The notes under the pieces: generated by a model | Told to the model about the DNA's origin: nothing | What the model saw: only the letters and a program-made list of their open reading frames with translations | The model's database searches: none | Position numbers and translations under genes: made by a program | From: Shimia ponticola | GTDB taxonomy: Bacteria > Pseudomonadota > Alphaproteobacteria > Rhodobacterales > Rhodobacteraceae | Length of the DNA stretch: 64,000 nt | NCBI RefSeq assembly: GCF_007995215.1 | Contig: NZ_VCDK01000003.1 | Location: 682,001-746,000, forward strand | Direction: 5' to 3' | Shown here: positions 29,169-37,904 of the stretch, piece by piece | How the letters are laid out: every line of letters begins with the position of its first letter | Numbering within the stretch: the stretch's first letter is position 1

Positions 29169-29684
29169 TCAGTCCAATTCCCGTTCGGGGCATTCGTCGC
29201 CTTTAGGCGATCCGTCATAGAGTTTGTCGCCGCAGTCGTTGATCTGCTGCCACGCATAGCCGCGCCCATCGTCAAAGATGGCGACGACGCGGTCGATGCC
29301 GTATTGAATGTTGCGCTGACCGGTAAAGGCCGTGGCGCTGCCATCGGCAAGGGCCTCGGCAATCGCAGGGGCGTCGAAACAGTCGAACCATCCCGGCGCG
29401 TTCAAAGGTTCGGCTTCTTCAAACGTCTCGTAGGTTTCCGTCAGCATCGCCGTGCTCATCGGTGTCGTGAAACACGCGCGATAGCGGATGGGCGACGAAT
29501 TGGCATCGATGCCTTCGAACCCCTCAAAGATGATCTCTTCAGGCTCACCCGAGACAAGCGATGTCAGTTCGACGCTGCCCGCCTCGACATCGTCATAGTA
29601 TCCATAAACCGTCGCGTAATACGCGCCGCCGCCCATGGCGATCGCCGCAATGAGGATGAGGATGCCCACGATCTTACCGCTCAC
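29169..29684 (-). CDS. DUF6446-type membrane-anchored protein between glyQ and glyS
   Basis: A 171-residue protein with one N-terminal membrane helix ([23 protein letters not shown]) and an acidic periplasmic domain containing cysteines ([41 protein letters not shown]). The GTG start at 29684 overlaps the glyQ stop by four bases and is chosen over codon 29705. This gene sits between the two glycyl-tRNA synthetase genes in Rhodobacterales as I recall. I know of no function; its periplasmic part makes a direct role in aminoacylation unlikely. Confidence 0.75.
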   Translation of the reverse strand: MSGKIVGILILIAAIAMGGGAYYATVYGYYDDVEAGSVELTSLVSGEPEEIIFEGFEGIDANSSPIRYRACFTTPMSTAMLTETYETFEEAEPLNAPGWFDCFDAPAIAEALADGSATAFTGQRNIQYGIDRVVAIFDDGRGYAWQQINDCGDKLYDGSPKGDECPERELD

Positions 29685-30616
29685 TCTGCTGCCTCCGGCA
29701 CCCATCCGGCGGCCTTGGTCTGCACGAAGGCATCCGCGCAGCGTTTGGCCAATGCCCGGACACGGCCGATATAGGCCTGGCGTTCGGTGACAGAAATCAC
29801 GCCGCGCGCGTCCAGCAGGTTAAAGATATGGCTTGCCTTGATGCATTGGTCATAGGCCGGGTGTGCCATCACGATGCGTTTTCCGGTCTTGGGGTCGTCG
29901 TAGTCCGTGTCAAGAATGCGCGCGCATTCAGCCTCGGCATCCTTGAAGTGCTGCAGCAGCGTGTCGGTGTCTGCGACGTCAAAGTTCCAACGCGCGTATT
30001 CCTCTTCGGTCTGCTTGAACACATCGCCATAAGACAAAGCAATCGGCGCATCGGGATCGTTGAACGGCATGTCCATGACGTGATCGACGCCCAGGATATA
30101 CATCGCAAGACGCTCCAGCCCGTAGGTCAGCTCGCCGGACACGGGGTGACAATCATGCCCGCCGACTTGCTGGAAATAGGTGAACTGCGACACTTCCATA
30201 CCGTCACACCAGACTTCCCAGCCAAGGCCCCATGCGCCCAGTGTCGGGCTTTCCCAATCATCTTCGACAAACCGGATATCGTGCAGGTCCATGTCAATGC
30301 CGATGGCTTGCAACGACCCAAGATAAAGCTCTTGCAGGTCGGGCGGCGACGGTTTGATCAGCACCTGATACTGGTAGTAGTGCTGCAACCGGTTCGGGTT
30401 TTCACCATAGCGCCCGTCGGTCGGGCGGCGCGACGGCTGCACATAGGCCGCAGCCCATGGTTTTGAACCCAATGCGCGCAATGTCGTGGCCGGGTGAAAG
30501 GTGCCTGCACCGACCTCCATGTCGTAAGGTTGCAGCACGGCACAGCCCTTGGACGCCCAATAGGTTTGCAGGCGTAAAATGATCTCTTGGAAGGACCGAG
30601 GTGTATCTGTCGACAT
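29681..30616 (-). CDS. glyQ: Glycine-tRNA ligase alpha subunit
   Basis: The 311-residue catalytic alpha subunit. Class II synthetase motifs are seen: [20 protein letters not shown], the motif 2-like region [20 protein letters not shown] and [10 protein letters not shown], then [12 protein letters not shown] near motif 3. It partners with GlyS encoded downstream. First gene of the operon; the TGA stop is shared with the next GTG start (four-base overlap). Confidence 0.97.
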   Translation of the reverse strand: MSTDTPRSFQEIILRLQTYWASKGCAVLQPYDMEVGAGTFHPATTLRALGSKPWAAAYVQPSRRPTDGRYGENPNRLQHYYQYQVLIKPSPPDLQELYLGSLQAIGIDMDLHDIRFVEDDWESPTLGAWGLGWEVWCDGMEVSQFTYFQQVGGHDCHPVSGELTYGLERLAMYILGVDHVMDMPFNDPDAPIALSYGDVFKQTEEEYARWNFDVADTDTLLQHFKDAEAECARILDTDYDDPKTGKRIVMAHPAYDQCIKASHIFNLLDARGVISVTERQAYIGRVRALAKRCADAFVQTKAAGWVPEAAE

Positions 30617-30831
30617 GGGCTGAAGCTCCGCGATTTGGCGGCCTGCCTACCGCCCTGCCCCGGTCCGGTCAATGCGACGCGGACAGCCTGATTGGCCACC
30701 ATGCTGCGCAGCCGCACAAAACACCGCCTATGGGGTCATTCCCGGCCTGATCACATAGATTTTGCGTGTGCATCGCCCCGATTTCCCGCTATCAAATGCG
30801 CGGGGACGGCAAGAATAAACCAGAGGGTATT

Positions 30832-32592
30832 ATGAAACAGGTGATTGCAGCTGCATTGATTTGGCTGGGGACCGCAATTTGTGTGTTTGCACAGGAACTT
30901 GTGTGGATTCAGGTCGAAGCGCAGCCAAATTTGCGTGCAGCCGAAGATCGCGTGCGTAGCTATGCAACGCGCCTTCCGGATGTGGCCGGATTTCAGCAAT
31001 CCTCGAATTGGTATGTGATCGCTCTGGGTCCCTATGATCGGGATACGGCAGAGGGACAACTTCGCACCCTGCGCGTACTTGGCGAAATCCCGCGCGACAG
31101 CTTTATCGCCCGATCCTCTGCATATCGGAGCCAGTTTTGGCCCATCGGGCAAAATGCACTCGCCGCAACCGCCCCTGTCACACCAGCGGCTCCTGCGCCT
31201 ACGCCTCAGGTGGAATCAAACGAGACCACCGCAGCCGCTCCGGAGCCGGACGCGCCCGTCGCGGTGCCCGACGAAACCCTGCGCGAGGCGCGGGCGTCGG
31301 AGTCCCGCTTGACCCGCGACGAGAAAAAAGAGCTGCAGGTCGCGCTCCAATGGGCCGGGTTTTACCGCGCTGCGATTGATGGATCATACGGGCGCGGCAC
31401 TCGCGCCGCTATGCGTGAGTGGCAGGAATTCAAAGGGCTGGAACCCACAGGTGTTCTGACGACACGCCAGCGCGCGACCCTTTTGCGGGATTACAACGCT
31501 GTGCTCGAAGGCATGGACATCGCAACCGTGACCGATGCCCAGGCCGGGATCCAGATCGACCTGCCCTTGGGCGTCATGGCCTTTGAACAGTACGAGCCAC
31601 CGTTTGCGCATTATCGCCCGACAGGCGACGTCACGGCGCATGTTTCGCTGATTTCTCAACCGGGCAGCGATGCGCGCTTCAGAGGTTTGTACAACGTGCT
31701 GCAAACGCTCGACATGGTGCCAACGGACGGCCCACGCAAACTGAACCGTTCCTCATTCCAAATCGAGGGTCAGGATGATCGTTACCACACGACCGTTGAG
31801 GTCCGGTTCGAGCGCGGAGAAATGAAGGGCTTCATGTTCGTCTGGCCCGCAGGCGACGATCAGCGCCGCACCCGTGTGTTGGACGCTGTGCGCGCCAGCT
31901 TCACACCCATCCCAGGTGTGTTGAACCCAGACCTTGTTGAACCGACCGAGGATCAATCCGTTGATCTTTTGGCTGGTCTTGAGGTGCGCCAACCCGCCCA
32001 AACGGCAACCGGGTTCTTTGTGGATGGCGCCGGAACGGTCCTGACCCATGCAGCCGCGATCGACAACTGCGGTCGCGTGTCGATCTTTGGGGAAACCGAT
32101 ATGGATGTCGTGTTTGCCGACAGCGCGCTTGGCCTTGCGGCCCTGCGCCCGCAATCGCCCACAGCCCCTATCTCCTACGCGACATTCCAAGGCAGCGTTC
32201 CACGGTTGAAGTCCGAAGTGCTTGTGGCCGGCTATTCCTTTGGTGGGCTTCTTGGCGCGCCGACGCTGACAACCGGCAGCCTTGAGGATTTGCGCGGTCT
32301 GGGCGGAGAGGACACCGTAAAACGGCTTGCGATTGAGACGCAGCCCGGTGATGCGGGCGGTCCCGTTTTTGACGGAGGCGGCAAAGTTTTGGGCCTTCTC
32401 CAACCCATGCAAGACGGAGCGCGCAAATTGCCGAACGGCGTGGGGTTTGCGGTTGATACAGACACCATCCGCGCCCGCCTGCAAGATGCTGGAATTGTCC
32501 TGACAGAAGGCACGGGCACAGCCGCGATCAGCCCGATCGAGCTTGAGACAATGGCCGCAGACATGACCGTTTTGGTCGAATGTTGGCAATAG
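30832..32592 (+). CDS. Secreted SPOR-like/peptidoglycan-binding protein with trypsin-like pseudoprotease domain
   Basis: A 586-residue exported protein with a signal peptide (VIAAALIWLGTAICVFAQ). A SPOR-like segment follows (about 22-95, WIQVEAQPNLRAAEDRVRSY and YVIALGPYDRDTAEG), then a proline/alanine linker. A PG_binding_1 domain (about 155-220, ALQWAGFYRAAIDGSYGRGT) precedes a C-terminal trypsin/S1C-like fold. All three catalytic positions are altered: Ala408 where His is expected (GTVLTHAAAI), Gly434 where Asp is expected (LGLAALR), and Ala508 for Ser (GDAGGPVF). It therefore probably binds rather than cuts, perhaps as a wall-anchored scaffold or decoy. Start 30832 has GAGGG upstream. Confidence 0.8.
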   Translation: MKQVIAAALIWLGTAICVFAQELVWIQVEAQPNLRAAEDRVRSYATRLPDVAGFQQSSNWYVIALGPYDRDTAEGQLRTLRVLGEIPRDSFIARSSAYRSQFWPIGQNALAATAPVTPAAPAPTPQVESNETTAAAPEPDAPVAVPDETLREARASESRLTRDEKKELQVALQWAGFYRAAIDGSYGRGTRAAMREWQEFKGLEPTGVLTTRQRATLLRDYNAVLEGMDIATVTDAQAGIQIDLPLGVMAFEQYEPPFAHYRPTGDVTAHVSLISQPGSDARFRGLYNVLQTLDMVPTDGPRKLNRSSFQIEGQDDRYHTTVEVRFERGEMKGFMFVWPAGDDQRRTRVLDAVRASFTPIPGVLNPDLVEPTEDQSVDLLAGLEVRQPAQTATGFFVDGAGTVLTHAAAIDNCGRVSIFGETDMDVVFADSALGLAALRPQSPTAPISYATFQGSVPRLKSEVLVAGYSFGGLLGAPTLTTGSLEDLRGLGGEDTVKRLAIETQPGDAGGPVFDGGGKVLGLLQPMQDGARKLPNGVGFAVDTDTIRARLQDAGIVLTEGTGTAAISPIELETMAADMTVLVECWQ

Positions 32593-32599
32593 GCAGGCC

Positions 32600-34171
32600 T
32601 TAGCCTGCCAGTATTTCCGGTGTGAGATGGATCACCGTTGGGCCGTCAGCCGAAAGCGCGCTCTTAACAGCCGCTTGCATGTCCGACAGGGACTGCGGCG
32701 CACAAGCATCCGCGCCGTATGCCCGCGCCAGCGCGCAAAAGTCGGGGTTGCGCGCGATAACGGCATTGGGCGGGATTTGCGCGCCCTGCATGCTTTCTTC
32801 GATCTCTTTCAGCTTTCCATTGTCCCAAACAATGATGGGAAGCGGCAAGCAAAGTTCGACAGCTGCGCCCAATTCCTGGCCCGTGTATTGAAAACCGTAG
32901 TCGCCTGCGATGGCCAGTGTCGGCAGGCCTTTGCGGGCCACGGCACCTCCGATGGCAGCAGGTAGCGCATAGCCCAGAGTTCCAAAGCCCGTGGGATGAT
33001 GCCAATGGCCGGGTCGCGGCATGTCCCAGACCTCTTTCGCGACATAGGCGAATTGGGTCATGTCCGAATAGATCATCGCATCCTCGGGCAAGGCTGCGCG
33101 CAATGCGTCGCAGATCGCGACAATGCCTGGACGCTCGGCCTCGACCTCGGCACGCCATTTGGCGCGTGCCTCTTGCACCTCTTTCGGGGTCCAGCCCGCT
33201 TCGGCATCGGCATCCGGCAGCTTGGCCAGCAACGCCTTCACAAAGGCCGAAGCATCGGCGCGCACCGGGTGGCTTGCACGATGGTGGTCGTTCAGAACAA
33301 CGGGATCACAATCCACCCTGATCATTGGCGCATCATGGCCCAGATCACGCCGCCATAGATCGACCTCGGCCAATTCGGAGCCCAGAACCAAGAGCAAGTC
33401 AGCAGAGGCAATGACATCCGCTGAACTCGGTCGCCCAAGATAGCCGCCAAAATCCAGATCGTAGTCGGCAAACAGACCGCGACCTGCGTAACTGGAAAAG
33501 GCTGCTCCGCCGAGGCGTTTGGCCAACATCAACACATCCGCGTGACGCGCACCGCCTCCGGCAATGATCAGCGGTCTCGCTGCGGTTTGGCTTAGCTCCA
33601 GCACGGTCGGATCAATGCGCGCTGCATCTGAGGTCATGGGTGTGGCGCCGGCAGGTGCGGGGTCTGAACGCCCTTCCAATTTCGCAATCGGCACATGAAC
33701 CGCCTTGGCCCGAGGCCGCGAGGTCTGGAACTCTGACAAGGCGCGGTCGATCAAGCCATAGGCCGAGGCAGCATCCATTGCCGTCTCGGACCAATCGCAC
33801 ACTGTACGCGCCGCGCCTGCCTGATCCAGCATTTGATGCAACTGGCCTTTGGTTGCGGCGACTTCATCAAGGCAGGACGCAATCGCAAGCACAGGCACAC
33901 TGTCGGAATAGGCCTGTCCCAACGCAGTCATGGCATTGGTCAAACCCGGTCCGCTGATCAGATAGCAGATGCCCGGCTGATCCGTTGCACGGGCATAGCC
34001 ATCCGCCATAAAACCCGCCCCCTGTTCGTGGCGCGCCAGAACATGTTTGATCCCGGCCTCTTCGATCCCGCGATACAGTTCTTGGTTATGGACGCCGGGG
34101 ATACCAAAGATCACCTCGACCCCGCGATCCTTGAGCATATGCGAAATTTGGGCACCCAGTGGCCGTTGCAT
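32600..34171 (-). CDS. Thiamine-diphosphate-dependent decarboxylase/synthase (acetolactate synthase-like)
   Basis: A 523-residue TPP enzyme with three domains: PYR with catalytic Glu49 in ARHEQGAGFMADGYARA, a central Rossmann-like domain (RPLIIAGGGARHADVLMLA), and PP with GDYGFQYTGQELGAAVEL and VWDNGKLKE binding Mg-TPP. The pattern fits acetolactate synthase-like 2-oxoacid decarboxylases, perhaps the 5-guanidino-2-oxopentanoate decarboxylase group, rather than biosynthetic IlvB. No IlvN-type subunit is next to it. It starts three bases from the TrkH stop, so it is probably the first of a two-gene unit. Confidence 0.82.
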   Translation of the reverse strand: MQRPLGAQISHMLKDRGVEVIFGIPGVHNQELYRGIEEAGIKHVLARHEQGAGFMADGYARATDQPGICYLISGPGLTNAMTALGQAYSDSVPVLAIASCLDEVAATKGQLHQMLDQAGAARTVCDWSETAMDAASAYGLIDRALSEFQTSRPRAKAVHVPIAKLEGRSDPAPAGATPMTSDAARIDPTVLELSQTAARPLIIAGGGARHADVLMLAKRLGGAAFSSYAGRGLFADYDLDFGGYLGRPSSADVIASADLLLVLGSELAEVDLWRRDLGHDAPMIRVDCDPVVLNDHHRASHPVRADASAFVKALLAKLPDADAEAGWTPKEVQEARAKWRAEVEAERPGIVAICDALRAALPEDAMIYSDMTQFAYVAKEVWDMPRPGHWHHPTGFGTLGYALPAAIGGAVARKGLPTLAIAGDYGFQYTGQELGAAVELCLPLPIIVWDNGKLKEIEESMQGAQIPPNAVIARNPDFCALARAYGADACAPQSLSDMQAAVKSALSADGPTVIHLTPEILAG

Positions 34172-34174
34172 GAC

Positions 34175-35623
34175 TTACCCCCTCCAGAACGTGCGGCTGA
34201 AGATGACAAAAACTGCCATCAATTCGAGACGCCCCAAGACCATCGCCCCGGCGAGAAGCCACTTGGCCGTGTCGTTCAAGCCGCCAAAATTCCCAGCAGG
34301 TCCGATCTGATCGCCAAGGCCGGGACCGATATTGGCCAACGCAGCCGCGGCGCCGCTGACCGAGGTGATGACATCAAGCCCGGTCATCGCCAGCAGGACC
34401 GAGAAAAGGCCAAGCGACACCATGAAGATCACGAAAAAGGACATGACCGAGTTGATGACGTCTTCGCTGACAGGGCGACCTTCGTAGCGCGGCGTGAATA
34501 GACCCGACGGAGAATAGATTTGGCGCAGTTGGGCGGCGATAGAAGCAAAGAGCAATTGGTAGCGGAAGACCTTGATCGAACAGGATGTCGATCCCGCGCA
34601 GCCGCCGATCAGTCCGACAAAGAACATCAAAACAACCGCAAAAGACCCCCATTCCATGTAATTTGCGCTGGCAAAACCTGTGCCGGTCAAAATGGACGTT
34701 ACGTTGAACAGCGCTTTGCGAAACGCCTGTTCGGTCATCGCCTCTGACCGGAGCCACAGCCAAAGTGTCAGAAGCACAGCGATCGCGGCCAGGGCGGTGA
34801 GCATCCCTCTGATCTGACTATCGACCAAAATCGGGCGCGCCGAACCATTGAGAAGTTGCACGTAACGGACAAATGGCAATGCGGCGAGGATCATGAAAAC
34901 CACGGCCACATATTCGGCACCGGCGTTAAATGCGCCGAAGGACGCATCATGCGTCGAGAACCCACCCGTCGCAACGGTCGTCAGCGCATGCATGACGGCA
35001 TCAAATGTGGGCATACCGACAGCCACAAAGCCCAACGCACACATCCCGGTCAGAACAACATAGATCACCGAAATGCGTTGCGCGATTTCTGTTGCGCGCG
35101 GCAGGATTTTGCCCAGCGTATCAAAGCCCTCGGAGCGGAAGATCTGCATCCCGCCCACGCGCAGTTCCGGCAGGAACACCATTGCAACGACGATGATACC
35201 GACACCACCTAACCACTGCAGAATGGCCCGCCATGCCAGCAGTCCTTCGGGAAGCCGATCCAGTCCTGTGAACACAGTCGACCCGGTCGTCGTGATGCCC
35301 GACATGGCCTCAAAGAAAGCATCGGTAAAGTTGGCTTCTGTTGCGCCGAGCATGAAGGGAAGTGCCCCAAAGAGCGGAAGAGCGACCCAAACGCTTGTCG
35401 TCAGCAAAAAGGTCTGTTGCAGCGACATCCCCTGCCCGATGCCGTTCTGCGTCGCCAATGCCAAAAATCCGCCTGCAAGGATCGTGATAGCCGCAGACTG
35501 AAAGAACACAAAGGCATGGCCTGTGCCGTACCAAAGGTCCAAGCCAAACGGCACAAGCATCGCAACGCCCAGCGCCGCCACGAGCAGGCCAATGACATAG
35601 ATCACAGGGCGCAGGTCAATCAT
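34175..35623 (-). CDS. trkH: TrkH-family potassium uptake protein
   Basis: A 482-residue membrane protein of the Trk/Ktr pore family. The four selectivity-filter loops are visible (GITTTGSTVF, TTVATGGFSTHD, ILTGTGFASANY and ALANIGPGLGDQ) among the hydrophobic helices. It imports K+ with the cytoplasmic partner TrkA, which is not in the window. It lies upstream of the DUF1905 gene on the same strand, with the TPP enzyme ending close by. Confidence 0.95.
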   Translation of the reverse strand: MIDLRPVIYVIGLLVAALGVAMLVPFGLDLWYGTGHAFVFFQSAAITILAGGFLALATQNGIGQGMSLQQTFLLTTSVWVALPLFGALPFMLGATEANFTDAFFEAMSGITTTGSTVFTGLDRLPEGLLAWRAILQWLGGVGIIVVAMVFLPELRVGGMQIFRSEGFDTLGKILPRATEIAQRISVIYVVLTGMCALGFVAVGMPTFDAVMHALTTVATGGFSTHDASFGAFNAGAEYVAVVFMILAALPFVRYVQLLNGSARPILVDSQIRGMLTALAAIAVLLTLWLWLRSEAMTEQAFRKALFNVTSILTGTGFASANYMEWGSFAVVLMFFVGLIGGCAGSTSCSIKVFRYQLLFASIAAQLRQIYSPSGLFTPRYEGRPVSEDVINSVMSFFVIFMVSLGLFSVLLAMTGLDVITSVSGAAAALANIGPGLGDQIGPAGNFGGLNDTAKWLLAGAMVLGRLELMAVFVIFSRTFWRG

Positions 35624-35665
35624 GCGGCAGGCTTGGCGGTCAGGTTGCGCGCTGTCAAGCGCGCC

Positions 35666-36166
35666 TTAGCGTGAGCCGCGCTTGGGATATGGGCTCGGTT
35701 TCGGATCTTCGAGCGCGGTCAGCACCTCGGTCACACGTTTCTTGATTGTGGGCGCGGTCTTGGCGCTTGCGACGCGGTGCGCAAATCCGCGCCGCGTGCC
35801 GGGCGTCAACCCCTCCCAGACCTCGCGTGCATTTTCGTCATCCATCAATGCATTTTGCAGCGCGGGTGGAACGTCCACGGAATCCGGGTCATCCAACCTG
35901 AAGGCAACAGTCACCGGATCGCCTAGACTGATATCTGCCGTTTTTTGGCGTGTCTTGTTCACGATGAAATAGGCCCGACCGTCCGAGGTTGGGTGCAGAC
36001 CGCCTTTGAACGGGCGACCGCAAAGCTCGCCGATCACACGCGGACGCTTGGATGGGGCGACGGGCAAGGCGGATATCACATCGGGTGGAAGGAACACGAC
36101 GGTATAGCCCATCGGCGCGTAGCGATCCAAAACGCCCACAAATTCGAAGGGGAAGAAGAACTCCAT
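35666..36166 (-). CDS. DUF1905/YdeI (OmdA) domain protein
   Basis: A 166-residue soluble protein. The N-terminal DUF1905 part (YTVVFLPPDVISALPVAP, RVIGELCGRPFKGGLHPTSDG, YFIVNKTRQKTADISLGDPV) is followed by the YdeI/OmdA segment (FEGLTPGTRR-like: VWEGLTPGTRRGFAHRVASAKTA). Family members have been linked to bacteriocin protection, but the biochemistry is unclear. It lies downstream of folE2, separated by a hairpin. Confidence 0.85.
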   Translation of the reverse strand: MEFFFPFEFVGVLDRYAPMGYTVVFLPPDVISALPVAPSKRPRVIGELCGRPFKGGLHPTSDGRAYFIVNKTRQKTADISLGDPVTVAFRLDDPDSVDVPPALQNALMDDENAREVWEGLTPGTRRGFAHRVASAKTAPTIKKRVTEVLTALEDPKPSPYPKRGSR

Positions 36167-36176
36167 CGGAGAGGGA

Positions 36177-36198
36177 TGGCCCGGAAAAATCCGGGCCA
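36177..36198 (-). terminator. Hairpin between folE2 and the DUF1905 gene
   Basis: Perfect nine-bp stem TGGCCCGGA / TCCGGGCCA with an A-rich four-base loop, six bases after the folE2 stop. It lacks a T-run, so it is a terminator-like or mRNA-processing hairpin. Confidence 0.5.
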
Positions 36199-36204
36199 GT
36201 GACC

Positions 36205-37308
36205 TTAGCCGACGTGAAAGAGCGTTTGGAACATGCGCGGATCAAGGCTTTCCTGCGCGAATGTCTCGCCCTCGGTCAGAACGCTGACCGCGTCGTGGCT
36301 GTGCAAGCTTTCCTGATGGCTGGCAACCACGCGGAAATCTCCGATGCGATTATCGACAAGGAGTTGTTCGCAGAAGGAGCGCGCTGCATCCTCGACAAAG
36401 ATCGGATTGGCCGCGTTCAATTCGGCAAAGGCCTGTTCGTCTTCGCGTTTGACCATGACCTGCGTTTCCGTCGGAACAGCCTTGCGGCACAGGTCGATCA
36501 AGTCTTCGAACCACAGGCACGGAGCCTTAGGATCGACAACTACCGATACACGCGCCACCGAACGCTGCGAATGTGGCGTGGCCAACTGACCGCGCGTCGC
36601 ACGCGCATGTTCGGACAGTTCCAAAGAGCATGGGCAAGTCGAGCTATAGACATAATCCAGATGCACGATCCGTTTGCGGATGCCAGCCGTTTCCACCAGC
36701 TCAAGCGCGATATCGTAATACTGGTAGCCTGACAGGCCTGAACGGAGACTGTCGACCTTTACGGGGAAGGAAAACCGCATCTGAATGCGGGCATCAAAGC
36801 TTTCAAGGTCGGTTTTGTAGTCATCGAGCGCGCGCTCGGTCACGTCGAAACTGAACGTCTCTTCCGCGTGGCGATAGAAGGTCCGCATGATGCGGGACAT
36901 GTTGATACCCTTCTTCTCAGCCTCAAGGCTCACTGTGCCAGTGACTGATGTCTCAAGCGTAAGGTTGCCATTGTCACGCGTGCGAAAGCCGATGGGCAGG
37001 CGGAAATTCGAAATACCGACGTGCTGAATCTGCTGGCGTGCGCCGCGGATCAGGCTGGACGGACCGTTTTGAAGGTCAGGCAGGGTTGTCTTGTAAACAT
37101 CATCTACGCGGAAGGCGTCAGGATAAACGCGCGACAAGAGCGGGTAGTCACCTTGTTCGTGCCCCGGCACCAGCGTCGAAATCTGAGGGTCGAGGTCTTC
37201 AACCTCGACAGCCGTTGCCGCACCAGCCCAGCGTCGCAGGACCGCCAAAGCGGCTTCAGCCTCTTCGCGGCTTGGTTCATGGGCCATATCTGGTGAATGG
37301 ATGTTCAT
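36205..37308 (-). CDS. folE2: GTP cyclohydrolase FolE2 (type IB)
   Basis: A 367-residue FolE2/MptA-type enzyme that opens GTP to dihydroneopterin triphosphate, the first step of folate synthesis. The family blocks are present: VGISNFRLPI, EKKGINMSRIMR, DYVYSSTCPCSLELSEHA with the metal/catalytic Cys, and QRSVARVSV. It differs from the classic zinc FolE in using other metals. FolP and FolB are elsewhere in the window (21.5-23.4 kb). An SD-like AGGGGG lies 9 bases before the ATG, and a palindrome lies 35 bases upstream. Confidence 0.95.
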   Translation of the reverse strand: MNIHSPDMAHEPSREEAEAALAVLRRWAGAATAVEVEDLDPQISTLVPGHEQGDYPLLSRVYPDAFRVDDVYKTTLPDLQNGPSSLIRGARQQIQHVGISNFRLPIGFRTRDNGNLTLETSVTGTVSLEAEKKGINMSRIMRTFYRHAEETFSFDVTERALDDYKTDLESFDARIQMRFSFPVKVDSLRSGLSGYQYYDIALELVETAGIRKRIVHLDYVYSSTCPCSLELSEHARATRGQLATPHSQRSVARVSVVVDPKAPCLWFEDLIDLCRKAVPTETQVMVKREDEQAFAELNAANPIFVEDAARSFCEQLLVDNRIGDFRVVASHQESLHSHDAVSVLTEGETFAQESLDPRMFQTLFHVG

Positions 37309-37342
37309 GGCAATTTCCCCCTTCGCTGGGTGCGGGCCAACG

Positions 37343-37359
37343 TCTCCTTACATAGGAGA
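37343..37359. promoter_or_regulatory. Palindrome TCTCCT-N5-AGGAGA upstream of folE2
   Basis: Perfect six-base arms with a five-base spacer, centred about 43 bases before the folE2 start. It could be an operator or an SD-masking mRNA hairpin, because its minus-strand arm reads AAGGAG. Function inferred only. Confidence 0.35.
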
Positions 37360-37434
37360 TCACGCACGTCTGTTTCAACCTTTGCTTAATCAATACGCCG
37401 GGTTGGCCCGTATGGATCAAAAGAAGACTGGGAA

Positions 37435-37902
37435 TTATTTACGAAGGTTCAATGACATGAACGTGCGCGACAGCGACACCTCGTTGCGTATGATCGTCTC
37501 TGCTGGACCAGCGATCCAGCCATGCCGCAGAAAAAACGACCGCGCGAGATGGCTTGCATCCACGGTGAGTTCCGCGATGCCAAGGCTGACTGCCCGGTTC
37601 AAAAGCGCCGCATAAAGAGCATCTGCCGTGCCTCTTCCCATTTCATCGGGCAGGACAAAGGCAAGGTCGATGTGCCCCGCCCGCGTCATCGACATGAAGC
37701 CAACAACCTCGCCATCCCGAACCGCGACAAAGGTTTCTGCATTCAAAAGCTTTTCGCCAAGTGCCGTAGAGTCAGGTGTTTCTGGGGCCCACGCACGCCT
37801 TTGCGCATCGGAATAGTACCGGACCGCACCGTCGCGGACCGCACGGAAATAGACTTGCGCGCAGGCCGCCGCATCATCGGGCTGAAACGGCCGGACCTGC
37901 AT
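37435..37902 (-). CDS. GNAT-family N-acetyltransferase
   Basis: A 155-residue protein with the GNAT fold: an N-terminal strand/helix (VRPFQPDDAAACAQVYFRAV), VAVRDGEVVGFMSM, the acetyl-CoA loop region VLPDEMGRGTADALYAALL (a Q/RxxGxG/A variant), and LTVDASHLARSFFLRHGW near the end. It transfers an acetyl group from acetyl-CoA to an unknown amine. It starts two bases from the end of metZ on the same strand, so it is probably co-transcribed. Confidence 0.87.
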   Translation of the reverse strand: MQVRPFQPDDAAACAQVYFRAVRDGAVRYYSDAQRRAWAPETPDSTALGEKLLNAETFVAVRDGEVVGFMSMTRAGHIDLAFVLPDEMGRGTADALYAALLNRAVSLGIAELTVDASHLARSFFLRHGWIAGPAETIIRNEVSLSRTFMSLNLRK

Positions 37903-37904
37903 TG

